Source: Oxalobacteraceae bacterium UBA6018 (lineage in GTDB: Bacteria; Pseudomonadota; Gammaproteobacteria; Burkholderiales; Burkholderiaceae_D). From it: a stretch of DNA of 64,000 bases. Shown one piece after another: positions 27,305 through 35,945 of the stretch (positions are counted from its first letter, which is position 1; the number at the start of each line of letters is the position of its first letter). Location of the stretch: positions 10,022 through 74,021 of the forward strand of contig DIZW01000116.1 of NCBI GenBank assembly GCA_002428015.1, in the 5' to 3' direction. A program made the position numbers and the translations under genes. Under the pieces are notes generated by a model that ran no database searches, had not been told where the DNA came from, and worked only from the letters and a program-made list of their open reading frames with translations.

Positions 27305-28954
27305 GTGATTGCCCCTTCCACCCCTACCGCCCGGCGCCCTGCGGCCGGCGCGCGCGCCCCGCGCTACCGCGCCGACAAGTCCAGCGCCGTCGCCGGCCTC
27401 GTCGCGCTGGTGCTGCTGGCGGCCCTGTTCGGCGCCGCCGTGCCCATCCTCGGCATCCTGGTGCCGCTGGGCGTGATCATGCTGGCGTTCTCGGTGTGGG
27501 TGATCCTCGACTTCCGCGCCGGGGTGGCCTACGCCATCGTGCTCATGCCGCTGTCGGCGCTGAGCTTCTTCCCCCACGAGATGCTCGGCATCCGCGGCCT
27601 GAACCCGCTCAACGTGATCCTGTTCCTGACCATGGTGTCCTACGTCGTCCACGCCGGCCTGCGCCGCTGGCACGATCCGATCGCGCCGCTGCGCCTGCTG
27701 GGCTGGTACGTCCTGCCCATCACCGTGGCCTGCCTGTTCGGCATGCGCAAGGTGGGCCTGATCCCGCCTCGCTTCCTGCAGGAGAACCTGATCCAATTCA
27801 GCGATGGCATCGGCTACCTGCGCGACATGCTGATCAAGCCGCAATTCCTCGTGCTGCTGAGCCTGATGGTGGCGCTGGCGGTGCGCCACAGCAAGAAGCC
27901 CGAGCGCTTCATCTACCTCATGCTGTGCTCGGGTTACGTGTTCTGCGCCCTCGTCATCTGGCTGCTCGTCACCAGCGGCATGTCGCTCACCGAGCTGGCC
28001 TCGCCGCTGGCGCGCACCTTCCTCGGCCGCCTGGGCATGCACGCCAACGAGATGAGCCTGCTGTTGAACATGCTGTACGCGCTGACCCTGTTCTCGATCC
28101 GCGAGCAGAGCGCCGGCGCCGTGCGCAAGCTGCTGTTCGTCTCCTGCGTCGTGTTCGGCGTGTGCGTGCTGATGACCTTCTCGCGCGGCGGCTTCGTCGG
28201 CTTCGCGCTCGTCAACGCCGTGTATTTCTGGAAGCGCCTGAGCGTCAAGACCGTGATCGCGGCCCTCATCGTTGGCGCCGCCATCGGCCCCTTCGTGATC
28301 GGCCCCGTGATGGAGCGCGCCATGACCGGGGTCGAGGGCGGCGACCGCGGCGCCGTCACCGCCGGCCGCCTGGACGGCATCTGGCTGCCCCTGCTGCCCA
28401 CCGTGCTGGAGGAGCCGATCATGCCGCACGGCGTGTTCTCCCTGCTCTGGAGCACGCCCGTGCGCCAGAACCGCATGCTGCCCGTGGCCCAGACCCACAG
28501 CGCCTGGCTGGGCGGCCTGATGGACCTGGGCGTGGTCGGCTTCGGCCTGGTGCTGGCCTTCCTGCTGTACGTGCGGCGCGAATTCCTGCGCCTGTCGCGC
28601 GAGCATCCCTCGCCGGCCCTGCAGGGCATGTTCGCCGGCGGCGCCGTCCTCATCCCGCTGTGGTTCATCCAGGGCGTCACCGACGACCATTTCACGCCCG
28701 CCTCCTCGCAATCCTATTTCTGGATCGCCCTGGGCATCCTGATGGGCTGCGGCGGCGTCTACCGCGACAAGCAGCGCCTGCGCGCCGCGGCCCGCGCCAA
28801 GGCCGAGGCCAAGGCCGGCGCCAGGGCAGGGACCCAGTCCGGCACCGGACGCGCGCCGCGCTTCCCGCTGCCCGACATCCGTCCGGCGCCGGTGGCCTCC
28901 CTGGTGCGCCACGGCCGTTTCGACAAACCCGCTTCGAAGCCCGTGTCAGGCTGA
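27305..28954 (+). CDS. O-antigen ligase/polymerase-like membrane protein (Wzy candidate)
   Basis: A 549-residue polytopic protein with about ten to twelve hydrophobic segments and a periplasmic loop, matching the Wzy_C (O-antigen ligase-related) pattern: MTFSRGGFVGF (about residue 290), then a loop with RLDGIWLPLLPTVLEEPIMPHG and QTHSAWLGGLMDLGVVG. In an exosortase-type EPS locus this is the best candidate for the repeat-unit polymerase. The start is GTG 27305 with GAGG upstream. The cytosolic C-terminal tail is Ala/Lys/Arg-rich and looks disordered. Confidence 0.8.
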   Translation: MIAPSTPTARRPAAGARAPRYRADKSSAVAGLVALVLLAALFGAAVPILGILVPLGVIMLAFSVWVILDFRAGVAYAIVLMPLSALSFFPHEMLGIRGLNPLNVILFLTMVSYVVHAGLRRWHDPIAPLRLLGWYVLPITVACLFGMRKVGLIPPRFLQENLIQFSDGIGYLRDMLIKPQFLVLLSLMVALAVRHSKKPERFIYLMLCSGYVFCALVIWLLVTSGMSLTELASPLARTFLGRLGMHANEMSLLLNMLYALTLFSIREQSAGAVRKLLFVSCVVFGVCVLMTFSRGGFVGFALVNAVYFWKRLSVKTVIAALIVGAAIGPFVIGPVMERAMTGVEGGDRGAVTAGRLDGIWLPLLPTVLEEPIMPHGVFSLLWSTPVRQNRMLPVAQTHSAWLGGLMDLGVVGFGLVLAFLLYVRREFLRLSREHPSPALQGMFAGGAVLIPLWFIQGVTDDHFTPASSQSYFWIALGILMGCGGVYRDKQRLRAAARAKAEAKAGARAGTQSGTGRAPRFPLPDIRPAPVASLVRHGRFDKPASKPVSG

Positions 28955-28960
28955 GGGGTC

Positions 28961-30133
28961 ATGACACGATTGCATAACGTAATGGAAGTTCCTTCGATCG
29001 CGAACCCGGCCGGCCCGGCCCGGCCCCGCATCTGCATGCTCAACTACTACGCCTGGGGCGTCATCGCCGACCTGGACGGCAAGAAGGTCCACATCGGCGG
29101 CGAGGAAGTGCAGCACGCCTTGCTCTCGCGCTACCTGGCCCGCACCGGCTACCAGGTCACCTCGCTGGTGGGCGACTTCGGCCAGGGCCCGCTCGAGCAG
29201 GTTGACGGCGTGCAGGTGCGCAAGACCTTCAAGCTCGCCGCCGGCCTGCCCGGCCTGCGCTTCTTCACCCCGCGCCTGTCGGCCACCTGGGCCGCGCTCA
29301 AGGCCGCCGACGCCGACGTCTACTACATCAGCTGCGCCGGCGCCATGGTCGGCGTGGTGGCCGCCTTCTGCCGCCTGCACGGTCGCCGCTTCGTGTTCCG
29401 CATCGCCTCGGACGCCGACTGCGCGCCGCACACCCTGATGGTCGGCAACGCGCGCGACCGCTGGCTCTACCATTACGGCCTGCGCCGCGCCGACCGCATC
29501 CTGGCCCAGACCGCGCACCAGGCCGCGCTGCTGCTGCGCCACTACGGCCTGCACGCCGACGTGGCCGGGATGTTCTCCGACCTGCCCGAGCAGGTGGGCG
29601 ACTTCGGCGCCCGCGCCACCGACCTGCTGTGGCTGGCCAACATGCGCTCCATGAAGCGCCCCGAGTGGTTCCTCGACATCGTACGCCGCGTGCCCGAACT
29701 GCGCTGCGAGATGGCCGGCGGCGCCCATCCCGACGAGCTGCCCCTGTACCGGCGCGCCGAGGAGCGCGCGCGCGGCCTGCCCAACCTGGCCTTCCACGGC
29801 CAGGTCAAGTTCGGCATGACGCGCGCCCTGTTCGCGCGCGCCCGCATTTTCGTCAACACCTCGTCCTTCGAAGGCTTCCCCAACACCTATCTGCAAGCCT
29901 GGGCCAACGGCGTGCCCGTCGTCGCCACCTTCGACCCGGACGGCCTGATCGCCGCGCGCGGGCTGGGCGTGGCCGTGCGCGACGCCGACGAGGCCGCCGC
30001 CGCCGCGCGCGCCCTGCTGGCCTCGCCCGCGGCCTGGGCCGCCTGCAGCGCGCGCTGCCGCGCCTACGCCAACGAGCGCCTGGCGCCCGAGACCGTCTCG
30101 CGTCCCTATCTGGCGGCCATGGTGCCGGCATGA
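28961..30133 (+). CDS. glycosyltransferase family 4 (GT-B fold)
   Basis: A 390-residue GT-B glycosyltransferase. The N-domain begins RPRICMLNYYAWG and contains the acceptor-side GEEVQHALLSRYLARTG. The C-domain has LAFHGQVKFGMTRALFARARIFVNTSSFEGFPNTYLQAWANGVPVVATFDPDG, the typical EGFPNTYLQA segment with the nucleotide-sugar-contacting Glu. It adds a sugar to the lipid-linked EPS repeat; donor and linkage are unknown. Good GAGGGG ribosome-binding site. It overlaps the next gene by ATGA. Confidence 0.85.
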   Translation: MTRLHNVMEVPSIANPAGPARPRICMLNYYAWGVIADLDGKKVHIGGEEVQHALLSRYLARTGYQVTSLVGDFGQGPLEQVDGVQVRKTFKLAAGLPGLRFFTPRLSATWAALKAADADVYYISCAGAMVGVVAAFCRLHGRRFVFRIASDADCAPHTLMVGNARDRWLYHYGLRRADRILAQTAHQAALLLRHYGLHADVAGMFSDLPEQVGDFGARATDLLWLANMRSMKRPEWFLDIVRRVPELRCEMAGGAHPDELPLYRRAEERARGLPNLAFHGQVKFGMTRALFARARIFVNTSSFEGFPNTYLQAWANGVPVVATFDPDGLIAARGLGVAVRDADEAAAAARALLASPAAWAACSARCRAYANERLAPETVSRPYLAAMVPA

Positions 30134-30729
30134 ACGCCCAGCAGCGCGGCCAGCTCATGATGCTCTGGCGCTCGGACCTGTACCGTCACATGGGCGGGCA
30201 GGGCGGCTTCAAGACCGCCGTGCGCGCCTACCGCCTGGTGCCGGGCTTTCGCTTCATGCTGTGGCTGCGCCTGGCCGCGGCCACCGCCGCCGCCGGCGGG
30301 CCGTGGAAGCTGGTCCATTTGTTCGCCCGCCTCATGCACAAGCACTACCGCTTCAAGTTCGGCATCTCGATTCCCTACAACACCGAGATCGGCCCCGGCT
30401 TCTACATCGGCCACTTCGGCGGCATCGTCGTCAACGAGCGCGCCCGCATCGGGCGCAACTGCAATATCTCGCACGGCGTCACCATCGGCCAGACCAACCG
30501 CGGCGCGCGCGCCGGCGTGCCCGTCATCGGCGACGCCGTCTACCTGGGCCCGGGCGCGGTGGTGATCGGCGCCGTCACGGTCGGCAACGGCAGCGCCATC
30601 GGCGCCAACGCCGTCGTCACCCGCGACCTGTGCGAGAACGCCATCGCCGTCGGCATCCCGGCCAGGGTCATCTCCACCGAGGGCAGCGCCGGCTACGTGG
30701 AATTTTGTGACTACCCGGGGGCGCCATGA
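30130..30729 (+). CDS. serine acetyltransferase-like hexapeptide-repeat acetyltransferase
   Basis: A 199-residue left-handed beta-helix enzyme. An N-terminal helical part is followed by hexapeptide turns: ISIPYNTEIGPGFYIGHFGGIVVNERARIG, CNISHGVTIG, PVIGDAVYLGPGAVVIGAVTVG and SAIGANAVVTRD. The SHGVTIG with catalytic His is the serine-acetyltransferase-like pattern. Inside an EPS operon it more probably acetylates a sugar or lipid-linked intermediate than serine. It overlaps its neighbours by ATGA on both sides, so it is translationally coupled. Confidence 0.82.
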   Translation: MNAQQRGQLMMLWRSDLYRHMGGQGGFKTAVRAYRLVPGFRFMLWLRLAAATAAAGGPWKLVHLFARLMHKHYRFKFGISIPYNTEIGPGFYIGHFGGIVVNERARIGRNCNISHGVTIGQTNRGARAGVPVIGDAVYLGPGAVVIGAVTVGNGSAIGANAVVTRDLCENAIAVGIPARVISTEGSAGYVEFCDYPGAP

Positions 30730-32189
30730 GCGCCAGCCTCAAGCGCGGCGCGGTCACCCTCACGGCCGCCAACATGCTCGACTTCGGCCTGCAGTTCCTG
30801 CTGCCCATCGCCCTGGTGCGCCTGCTGCCCACGGCCGCCTTTGCCGACTACCGCCTGGCCTGGCTGGCGATCGGCACCGCCATGGCCGTGGCCCCGTTCG
30901 CGCTGCCGCGCAGCCTGTTCTACTTCCTGCCGCGCACCAGCGGCGCCGAGCGCGCCGGCTACGTCCACCAGACCTTTCTGCTGCTGCTCGCCAGCGGCCT
31001 GGGCGCCGGCCTGCTGCTGGGCCCCTGGAACCCGCTGCTGCCGCACTCGCTGCGCGCCATGCGCGACGCCGCCTGGTTCATGCCGGCCTTCCTCAGCCTG
31101 TGGGTGGCCGCCAGCCTGATCGAGTTTCTCCCCAACGCGCGCGGCGACGTCCAGGCCCAGGCCCGCACCATCGTCGTGCTGGCCGTGTTGCGCGTGCTCA
31201 TCGTGGCCGCCGCCGCCTTCACCGGCCGCGCCGACATCGTCTTCGCCGCCCTGGTCGCCTACGCCGCCATCAAGTTCGGCTTCGTGCTGCGCCACCTGGG
31301 CCGCTACTACGGCTGGCGCCTGCTGCCTCTGCATCCGGGCGCGCTGCGCACCCAGCTCCACTACGCCGTGCCCTTCGGCCTGGCCGCGGCCCTGTTCCTG
31401 CTGCGCGGCCAGGCCGACCAGTGGGTGGCCGCCGCCATGTTCCCGGCCGCCACCTTCGCCGCCTTCTCCATCGGCGCCGTGATCAGCCCCATCGTGGCCC
31501 TGGTGCGCAACAGCGTCAGCAACGCCATCGCGCCGCGCCTGTCGGCCCTCGAATCCTCGCGCGACCAGGCCGGCATGCTGCGCCTGAACCAGCAGGCCAA
31601 CCTGGCCAGCGCCTTCGTGCTGCTGCCCACCCTGGCCCTGTGCGCGGTGCTGGCGGTGCACATCGTCACCGTCGTCTACACCGCCAAATACCTGGTGGCG
31701 GCCCAGGTCATGCGCATCAACGCCGTGGCCCTGCTGGGCGTGACCGTCGAGGTCAGCACCCTGACCGTGGTGCTCAACCAGGGCCGCTTCCTGCTCGCCG
31801 CCGACGCCGTCATGCTGGTGGCCAGCCTGCTGGTGAGCTACCTGGGCGCGCATTTTTTCGGCGTGCCCGGCGCCGCCCTCGGCAACGTCGTCACCCTGGC
31901 CGGCGGCAACGCCTTCAGCTTCTGGCGCGTGGCCCGCGTCACCGGCGTGCCGATCCGCCGCCTGCAGGAGTGGCACCTGATCTTCCGCATCCTCGGCGCC
32001 GCCGTCGGCGCCGGCGCGCTCACGGCCCTGCTCGACCGGGCCGACCTGCTCGTCCGGCCCTTGCCCGAGGCGCTGCTGCTGGGCGCCGTGTTCGCCGCCC
32101 TCTACCTGCTCGGGCTGCGTCTGGCCGGCCTGCTGCCCCAGGCGCGCGCGCTGTTCTGGCAGCGCGCCGCGCTGCCGTCCCCTTCGTAA
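30726..32189 (+). CDS. oligosaccharide flippase (Wzx-like)
   Basis: A 487-residue integral membrane protein with about twelve to fourteen hydrophobic helices and few charges, the MOP-superfamily layout of Wzx/RfbX proteins. It begins LKRGAVTLTAANMLDFGLQFLLPIALVRLL, a typical flippase N-terminus, and has the mid-protein FGLAAALFLLRGQADQWVAAAMFP segment. It should flip the undecaprenyl-linked repeat across the inner membrane. MurJ itself is encoded at the right edge of the window. Confidence 0.85.
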   Translation: MSASLKRGAVTLTAANMLDFGLQFLLPIALVRLLPTAAFADYRLAWLAIGTAMAVAPFALPRSLFYFLPRTSGAERAGYVHQTFLLLLASGLGAGLLLGPWNPLLPHSLRAMRDAAWFMPAFLSLWVAASLIEFLPNARGDVQAQARTIVVLAVLRVLIVAAAAFTGRADIVFAALVAYAAIKFGFVLRHLGRYYGWRLLPLHPGALRTQLHYAVPFGLAAALFLLRGQADQWVAAAMFPAATFAAFSIGAVISPIVALVRNSVSNAIAPRLSALESSRDQAGMLRLNQQANLASAFVLLPTLALCAVLAVHIVTVVYTAKYLVAAQVMRINAVALLGVTVEVSTLTVVLNQGRFLLAADAVMLVASLLVSYLGAHFFGVPGAALGNVVTLAGGNAFSFWRVARVTGVPIRRLQEWHLIFRILGAAVGAGALTALLDRADLLVRPLPEALLLGAVFAALYLLGLRLAGLLPQARALFWQRAALPSPS

Positions 32190-32210
32190 TATGAACCACA
32201 GGAATTGATT

Positions 32211-33362
32211 ATGCAAAAGCTGCTCTTTGTCTTCGGCACCCGTCCGGAAGCGATCAAGCTGGCCCCGCTGGTGCTGGCCGCGCGCGCCCACGGCGCCTTC
32301 GAGGTGGTGGTCTGCGTCAGCGCCCAGCACCGCGAGATGCTCGACAGCGTGCTCGCTTTCTTCGGCATCGCGCCCGACTTCGACCTCGACCTCATGAAGC
32401 CGGGCCAGACCCTGACCGGCGTGACCACCGGCGTGCTCGACGGCCTGGCCCCGGTGATCGAACAGGTCCGTCCGGACTGGATGATCGTGCAGGGCGACAC
32501 CACCACCGCCTTCGTGGCCGCCCTGGCCGCCTTCTACGCCAAGGTCAAGGTGGCCCACGTGGAGGCGGGTCTGCGCACCGGCAACATCTACGAGCCCTTC
32601 CCGGAGGAGATGAACCGCAAGCTGGTGGGCGCCATCGCCGAGATGCATTTCCCGCCCACCGCCCCGGCCCGCGAGAACTTGCTGCGCGAGGGCGTCGCGC
32701 CCGGGCGCATCCTCGTCACCGGCAACACCGGCATCGACGCGCTCTACCTGGTGCGCGAGCGCCTCGGCACCGATCCGGCCTGCCGCGCCCAGGTCGGCGC
32801 CGCCCTGGCCGCCCAGGAGCTGAGCCGCTTCTTCCCCGCCCGGCGCCGCTTCGTGCTCGTCACCGCCCACCGCCGCGAGAGCTTCGGCGCCGGCTTCGAG
32901 GCCATCTGCACCGGCATCGCCGAACTGTGCCAGCGCTACCCCGACGTCGACTTCGTCTTCCCGGTCCATCCCAACCCGTCCGTGCGCGCGGCCGTGGAGC
33001 GCTACCTGATCCCCGCGCGCGCCGCCAACCTGGCCCTGTGCCAGCCGCTCGACTACCTGCCGTTCGTGGCCCTGATGCTGGGCGCGGCCGTCGTGCTTAC
33101 CGATTCCGGCGGCGTGCAGGAGGAGGCGCCCAGCCTGGGTAAACCGGTGGTGGTCATGCGCGACGTGACCGAACGCATGGAAGGCACGGCCTCGGGCATG
33201 GTGCACCTGGCCGGGCCCCACCGCGCGCGCATCGTCGACGCCGTGGCCGGCCTGCTCGACGCCGGCGCCGCCAGCGGGGAGGGCGGCAACTTCTACGGCG
33301 ACGGCCACGCCTCGGCGCGCATCCTGGACGCCCTGGCCAGCCTGGCGCAGGGGGCCGCTTGA
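32211..33362 (+). CDS. wecB: UDP-N-acetylglucosamine 2-epimerase (non-hydrolysing), copy 1
   Basis: A 383-residue GT-B-fold epimerase that interconverts UDP-GlcNAc and UDP-ManNAc. Visible family residues: FGTRPEAIKLAPL at the N-terminus, QGDTTTAFVAALAAF, HVEAGLRTGNIYEPFPEEMNRKL, TAHRRESFG, HPNPSVR, and the C-terminal TDSGGVQEEAPSLGKPVVVMRDVTER. The ATG at 32211 has AGGA 7 nt upstream; TTG 32205 is less likely. A second, divergent copy lies at 41887. Confidence 0.92.
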   Translation: MQKLLFVFGTRPEAIKLAPLVLAARAHGAFEVVVCVSAQHREMLDSVLAFFGIAPDFDLDLMKPGQTLTGVTTGVLDGLAPVIEQVRPDWMIVQGDTTTAFVAALAAFYAKVKVAHVEAGLRTGNIYEPFPEEMNRKLVGAIAEMHFPPTAPARENLLREGVAPGRILVTGNTGIDALYLVRERLGTDPACRAQVGAALAAQELSRFFPARRRFVLVTAHRRESFGAGFEAICTGIAELCQRYPDVDFVFPVHPNPSVRAAVERYLIPARAANLALCQPLDYLPFVALMLGAAVVLTDSGGVQEEAPSLGKPVVVMRDVTERMEGTASGMVHLAGPHRARIVDAVAGLLDAGAASGEGGNFYGDGHASARILDALASLAQGAA

Positions 33363-34699
33363 GCCTATCGACACAGCGCGCCCTGCGGGTGTTCGCCATT
33401 TGCTACTACGCGCCGCCCCAGCTGACCCCGCAGGCGATCCAGATCGGCCGCCAGCTCTACCACCTCGACGCCGCCGTCACCCTGCTGCACGGGCGCGATC
33501 CCCAGTTCGCACCCGGCTACGACCAGTATCCCGACTTCTTCGAGCGCATCGAGGCGCTGGCCGTGCCCAACCCGGGCCCCGCGCTGCCGGGCCTGGCGCA
33601 CCGCGCCGCCCAGCGCCTGCTGCCCCTGTACGGCAGCTGTCCCGACGCCTTCGGCCCCTGGCGCCGGCGCGCCTTCGCGCCCGCGCTGGCGGCGCTGGCC
33701 GCGCGCCGTCCGGACGCCCTGGTCAGCTTCGGCATGCCGATGTCGGACCACCTGCTCGCCCACGCGCTCAAGCGCCGCACCGGGCTGCCCTGGCTGGCGC
33801 ATTTCTCCGACCCCTGGGCCGACAATCCCTTCCACGAGACCAATTGGCTGGAGCACCAGGTCAACGCGCGCATGGAGGCGCGCGTGATCGGCGCCGCCGA
33901 CCAGGTGCTGTTCACCTCTGCGCGGACCCTGGCCCTGGTGATGGACAAGTACCCGGCCGCCTGGCGCGCCAAGGCCGCCGTGCTGCCGCACGCCTGGGAC
34001 ATGGACCATTTCGCCGGCCCCGACCCGGCCGTGCCGGCGCCGGCCGCCGCCCCGCGCCACCTGGTGCGCCACGTGATCCGCCACATCGGCGCCTGTTACG
34101 GCGCGCGCTCGCCCGAGCCCCTGTTCGCGGCCCTGCGCCGCATCCACGAGCGCACCCCCGAGCGCCTGGCCGGCGTGCAGTTCGAATTCGTCGGCCACGT
34201 TTCCCCCGTGTTCCTGGCGTCGGCCAGCTACCGCGCCTTGCCGGCCGGCCTGGTCACCCTGCGCGGCCAGGTCGGCTACCGCAGCTCGTTGCAGCTGGCA
34301 CGCGCGGCGGCCGCGCTGCTGGTGATCGACGCGCCCAGCGCCAGCGCCAGCGTGTTCTTGCCGAGCAAGCTGGTCGAGTACATCGGCGCGCGCCGCCCGG
34401 TCTGGGGCATCACCCCGGCCGGCACCTCGGCCGACCTGATCGCCGAATGGGGGCAGGGCGCGCACAATTGCGCTGCCCCCGATGACGTCGAGGCGATCGG
34501 GCGCATGCTGGTGGCGGGGATCGACGCGCTCGACGCGCGCGCCGCCACGCCCTTCGCCGGGCCGGAGGCGGTGCTGGGGCGCTACGCCCCGGCCGAGGTC
34601 GCCGCCGGCCTGAAAAACGCCATCGAAGCGGCCATCGCGCGCGCGCCGCGCACGGCCGCCCAGGGGCGCGCCGGCTGGGGTGTGGGCGATGCCGCCTGA
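33359..34699 (+). CDS. glycosyltransferase (GT-B, family 4-like)
   Basis: A 446-residue protein. The N-domain (VFAICYYAPPQLTPQAIQIGR) is typical of GT4-like enzymes. The C-domain has FEFVGHVSP, VTLRGQVGYRSSLQLARAAAALLVID and KLVEYIGARRPVWGI, the acceptor/donor segment with the VEYI-A-RP pattern. The start is TTG at 33359, sharing bases with the epimerase stop, with AGGGGG upstream. Predicted to extend the EPS repeat; sugar unknown. The last 35 residues are low-complexity Ala/Arg. Confidence 0.78.
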   Translation: MSLSTQRALRVFAICYYAPPQLTPQAIQIGRQLYHLDAAVTLLHGRDPQFAPGYDQYPDFFERIEALAVPNPGPALPGLAHRAAQRLLPLYGSCPDAFGPWRRRAFAPALAALAARRPDALVSFGMPMSDHLLAHALKRRTGLPWLAHFSDPWADNPFHETNWLEHQVNARMEARVIGAADQVLFTSARTLALVMDKYPAAWRAKAAVLPHAWDMDHFAGPDPAVPAPAAAPRHLVRHVIRHIGACYGARSPEPLFAALRRIHERTPERLAGVQFEFVGHVSPVFLASASYRALPAGLVTLRGQVGYRSSLQLARAAAALLVIDAPSASASVFLPSKLVEYIGARRPVWGITPAGTSADLIAEWGQGAHNCAAPDDVEAIGRMLVAGIDALDARAATPFAGPEAVLGRYAPAEVAAGLKNAIEAAIARAPRTAAQGRAGWGVGDAA

Positions 34700-34754
34700 T
34701 TGTGTGTATTGTTATTCTTGAATGCCATTTTCGCCACCTGAAACCCACAACGTC

Positions 34755-35945
34755 ATGAAACTACTTTTCGTCACCGACCAGCTCAAGTTCGGCGGCGCCG
34801 AACGGCACCTGGTCGCGCTGGCGACCGGCCTGGCGCAGCGCGGCCACGAGGTCGTCGTGGCCTACCTGAAGGACCAGGACGAGCTGGCCGAGGCCCTGCG
34901 CCGCGGCGGGGTGCAGCGCCTCGTGTGCTGCCGCTCCCGCGGCGGGCTCGACGTGGCCGCCGTGGGCCGCCTGGCCACCCTGGTCAAGCAGTTCCAGCCG
35001 GACGTGATGGTCGCCATCGCCCAGTACTCGCTGATGTTCTCCACCCTCGCGCGCCTGGCCGCGCGGCGCGCCGTGCCGCTGGTCTTCATCAGCCACAGCA
35101 TGGACTGCGTGGTGCGCAGCCGCGCCGACCGCCTGCGCTTTGTCGTGTACCGCCGTTTCTACCGGCGCGCCGACTGCGTGGTCTTCGTCAGCGCGCTGCA
35201 GCAGGGCTTCTTCGGCGCCATGGGCCTGGTCCCGCGCCGCAGCGAGGTGGTGCACAACGGCATCGACCTGGCCCATTTCGACGCCGCCCTGGTGGCGCCC
35301 CAGGCCGCCGCGCTGCGCGCCGCGCATGGGGTCGGACCGGGCACACTCCTGATTGGCCTGTGCGCCATCTTCCGCGAGGAGAAGCGCCAGGTTGACCTGC
35401 TCAAGGCGCTGGCCTTGCTGCGTGCGGGCGGCCCCGCCGCCCGCATCGATGCCCGCCTGGTCCTGGTCGGCGACGGCCCCATGCGCGCCCAGATCGAGGC
35501 CTGCATCGACACCCTCGGCCTGCGCGGCCAGGTGCTGCTGGCCGGCTTCCAGCAGGACGTGCGCCCCTACATCGCCATGTGCGACGTGATGGCCCTGACC
35601 TCGCACGCCGAGACCTTCCCCATGGCCACGCTGGAATACATGGCGCTCGGAAAGCCGCTCGTGGCCAGCGACGTGGGCGGCCTGCGCGAGCAGGTCAGCG
35701 ACGGCGTGAACGGCCTCTTGTATCCGGCCGGCGACACCGCCGCCCTGGCCGCGGCCCTGGCCCGGATGGCCGACCCGGCCCTGCGCGCGCGCCTGGGCGA
35801 GGGCGCCCGCGCCAGCGTCGCCGAGCGCTTCGGCCTGCACCGGATGGTGGCCCGTTACGACAGCATTTTCGCCGGCATGGCGGCCCAGGGTAGCGCCCGC
35901 GCCGCCGGCCTGGCCACCGGGGGCAGGGCCAAACATGCCGATTGA
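34755..35945 (+). CDS. glycosyltransferase family 4
   Basis: A 396-residue GT4 enzyme: the glycine-rich N-terminal KFGGAERHLVALATGLAQRGH, then VVHNGIDLAHFDA, LIGLCAIFREEKRQVDLLKALA, LVLVGDGPMRAQIE and the donor-binding ALTSHAETFPMATLEYMALGKPLVASDVGGLREQVSDGVNGLL. These are the canonical GT4 segments including the EX7E region. I chose the ATG at 34755 because the enzyme core begins there; an in-frame ATG at 34722 adds 11 residues. Neither has a strong ribosome-binding site, and a 55-bp gap precedes it. Confidence 0.88.
   Translation: MKLLFVTDQLKFGGAERHLVALATGLAQRGHEVVVAYLKDQDELAEALRRGGVQRLVCCRSRGGLDVAAVGRLATLVKQFQPDVMVAIAQYSLMFSTLARLAARRAVPLVFISHSMDCVVRSRADRLRFVVYRRFYRRADCVVFVSALQQGFFGAMGLVPRRSEVVHNGIDLAHFDAALVAPQAAALRAAHGVGPGTLLIGLCAIFREEKRQVDLLKALALLRAGGPAARIDARLVLVGDGPMRAQIEACIDTLGLRGQVLLAGFQQDVRPYIAMCDVMALTSHAETFPMATLEYMALGKPLVASDVGGLREQVSDGVNGLLYPAGDTAALAAALARMADPALRARLGEGARASVAERFGLHRMVARYDSIFAGMAAQGSARAAGLATGGRAKHAD

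Noticed and set aside
30711..33374. Long antisense ORF (887 codons) opposite the flippase and epimerase
   Set aside because: Same GC artefact; composition is Gln/Gly/His/Ala-biased and no family is recognised.
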